NCBI GenBank assembly: GCA_918807975.1
Contig: OU964928.1
Span: 1,488,001-1,552,000 of the forward strand
Direction of reading: 5' to 3'
Origin: Aplidium turbinatum
Taxonomy: Eukaryota; Chordata; Ascidiacea; Aplousobranchia; Polyclinidae
DNA: 64,000 nucleotides
In this document: one piece after another, positions 63,835 through 64,000 of the stretch
Layout: each line of letters opens with the position of its first letter
How positions within the stretch are numbered: the stretch's first letter is position 1
Made by a program: the position numbers and the translations under genes
Notes under the pieces: generated by a model
What the model was told of the DNA's origin: nothing
Database searches by the model: none
What the model saw: the letters and a program-made list of their open reading frames with translations, nothing else

Positions 63835-64000
63835 GAGTTGAATGAATTTGCATGTGATATCATAGTTTACGACGTTGAAAGCGATGACTGTTGCGATTTT
63901 ATGTTGATGTATTCCGCCATTACAGAAGGTAACTCAATACTTGAATGAACTTTATTATGAAGCTCACACAGCCGCGTCGTTGCGTGGCCGTTTACTTTAC

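Noticed and set aside
1-64000. Retrovirus, LTR retrotransposon, Polinton or toxin remnants
   Set aside because: No gag, integrase, envelope, capsid or long terminal repeat pair could be recognised anywhere in the window.

Overview
This is animal nuclear DNA: AT-rich, intron-bearing and crowded with transposons. No prokaryotic or organellar features were seen. Three host genes can be read with confidence. The first is a 15-exon PGM2 (phosphopentomutase/phosphoglucomutase-2) on the minus strand, 12468-23349. The second is a CEP57-family centrosomal gene in one exon on the minus strand, 28425-29969. The third is a previously hidden R-spondin-type secreted Wnt modulator on the plus strand, spread over small exons between about 49532 and 56861. 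R-spondin plus Cep57 suggests a deuterostome, probably an invertebrate, but the species cannot be named from the sequence.

Layout. 1-11.3 kb is a nest of repeats. An older segment occurs twice (1-1797 and 7413-11270) and each copy is broken by different LINEs, tRNA-derived SINEs and hAT-type DNA elements, several of them inside one another. 12.4-24.4 kb holds PGM2, whose introns carry a minisatellite, two foldback elements and a 1.1 kb terminal-inverted-repeat element beside a splice donor. Two possible terminal exons of an unrecognised minus-strand gene lie at 24031-24372. 24.4-27.7 kb is a LINE with an open 1043-residue endonuclease/reverse transcriptase frame. CEP57 follows. 30-49.5 kb is gene-poor and holds nested hAT elements, hairpin MITEs, SINE remnants and many copies of an 80-90 bp palindromic element. 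49.5-56.9 kb is the R-spondin gene. 56.9-61.3 kb is a 4.3 kb hAT-like element with an exact 8-bp target duplication. The last 2.7 kb has no recognisable gene.

The most interesting observations are: the divergent R-spondin, which keeps the cysteine framework but lacks the two LGR-contacting phenylalanines; the high-copy palindromic element centred on CGTCTGCAGACG; TAGGCCTA/TAGGCTA words that look inserted at TA sites when the two copies of the duplicated segment are compared; an excess of TGACGTCA octamers; two hAT-inside-hAT nests with intact target duplications; and two short elements carrying hammerhead-ribozyme-like cores. The genes are unrelated in function (pentose/nucleoside metabolism, centrosome, Wnt signalling) and show no sign of co-regulation.
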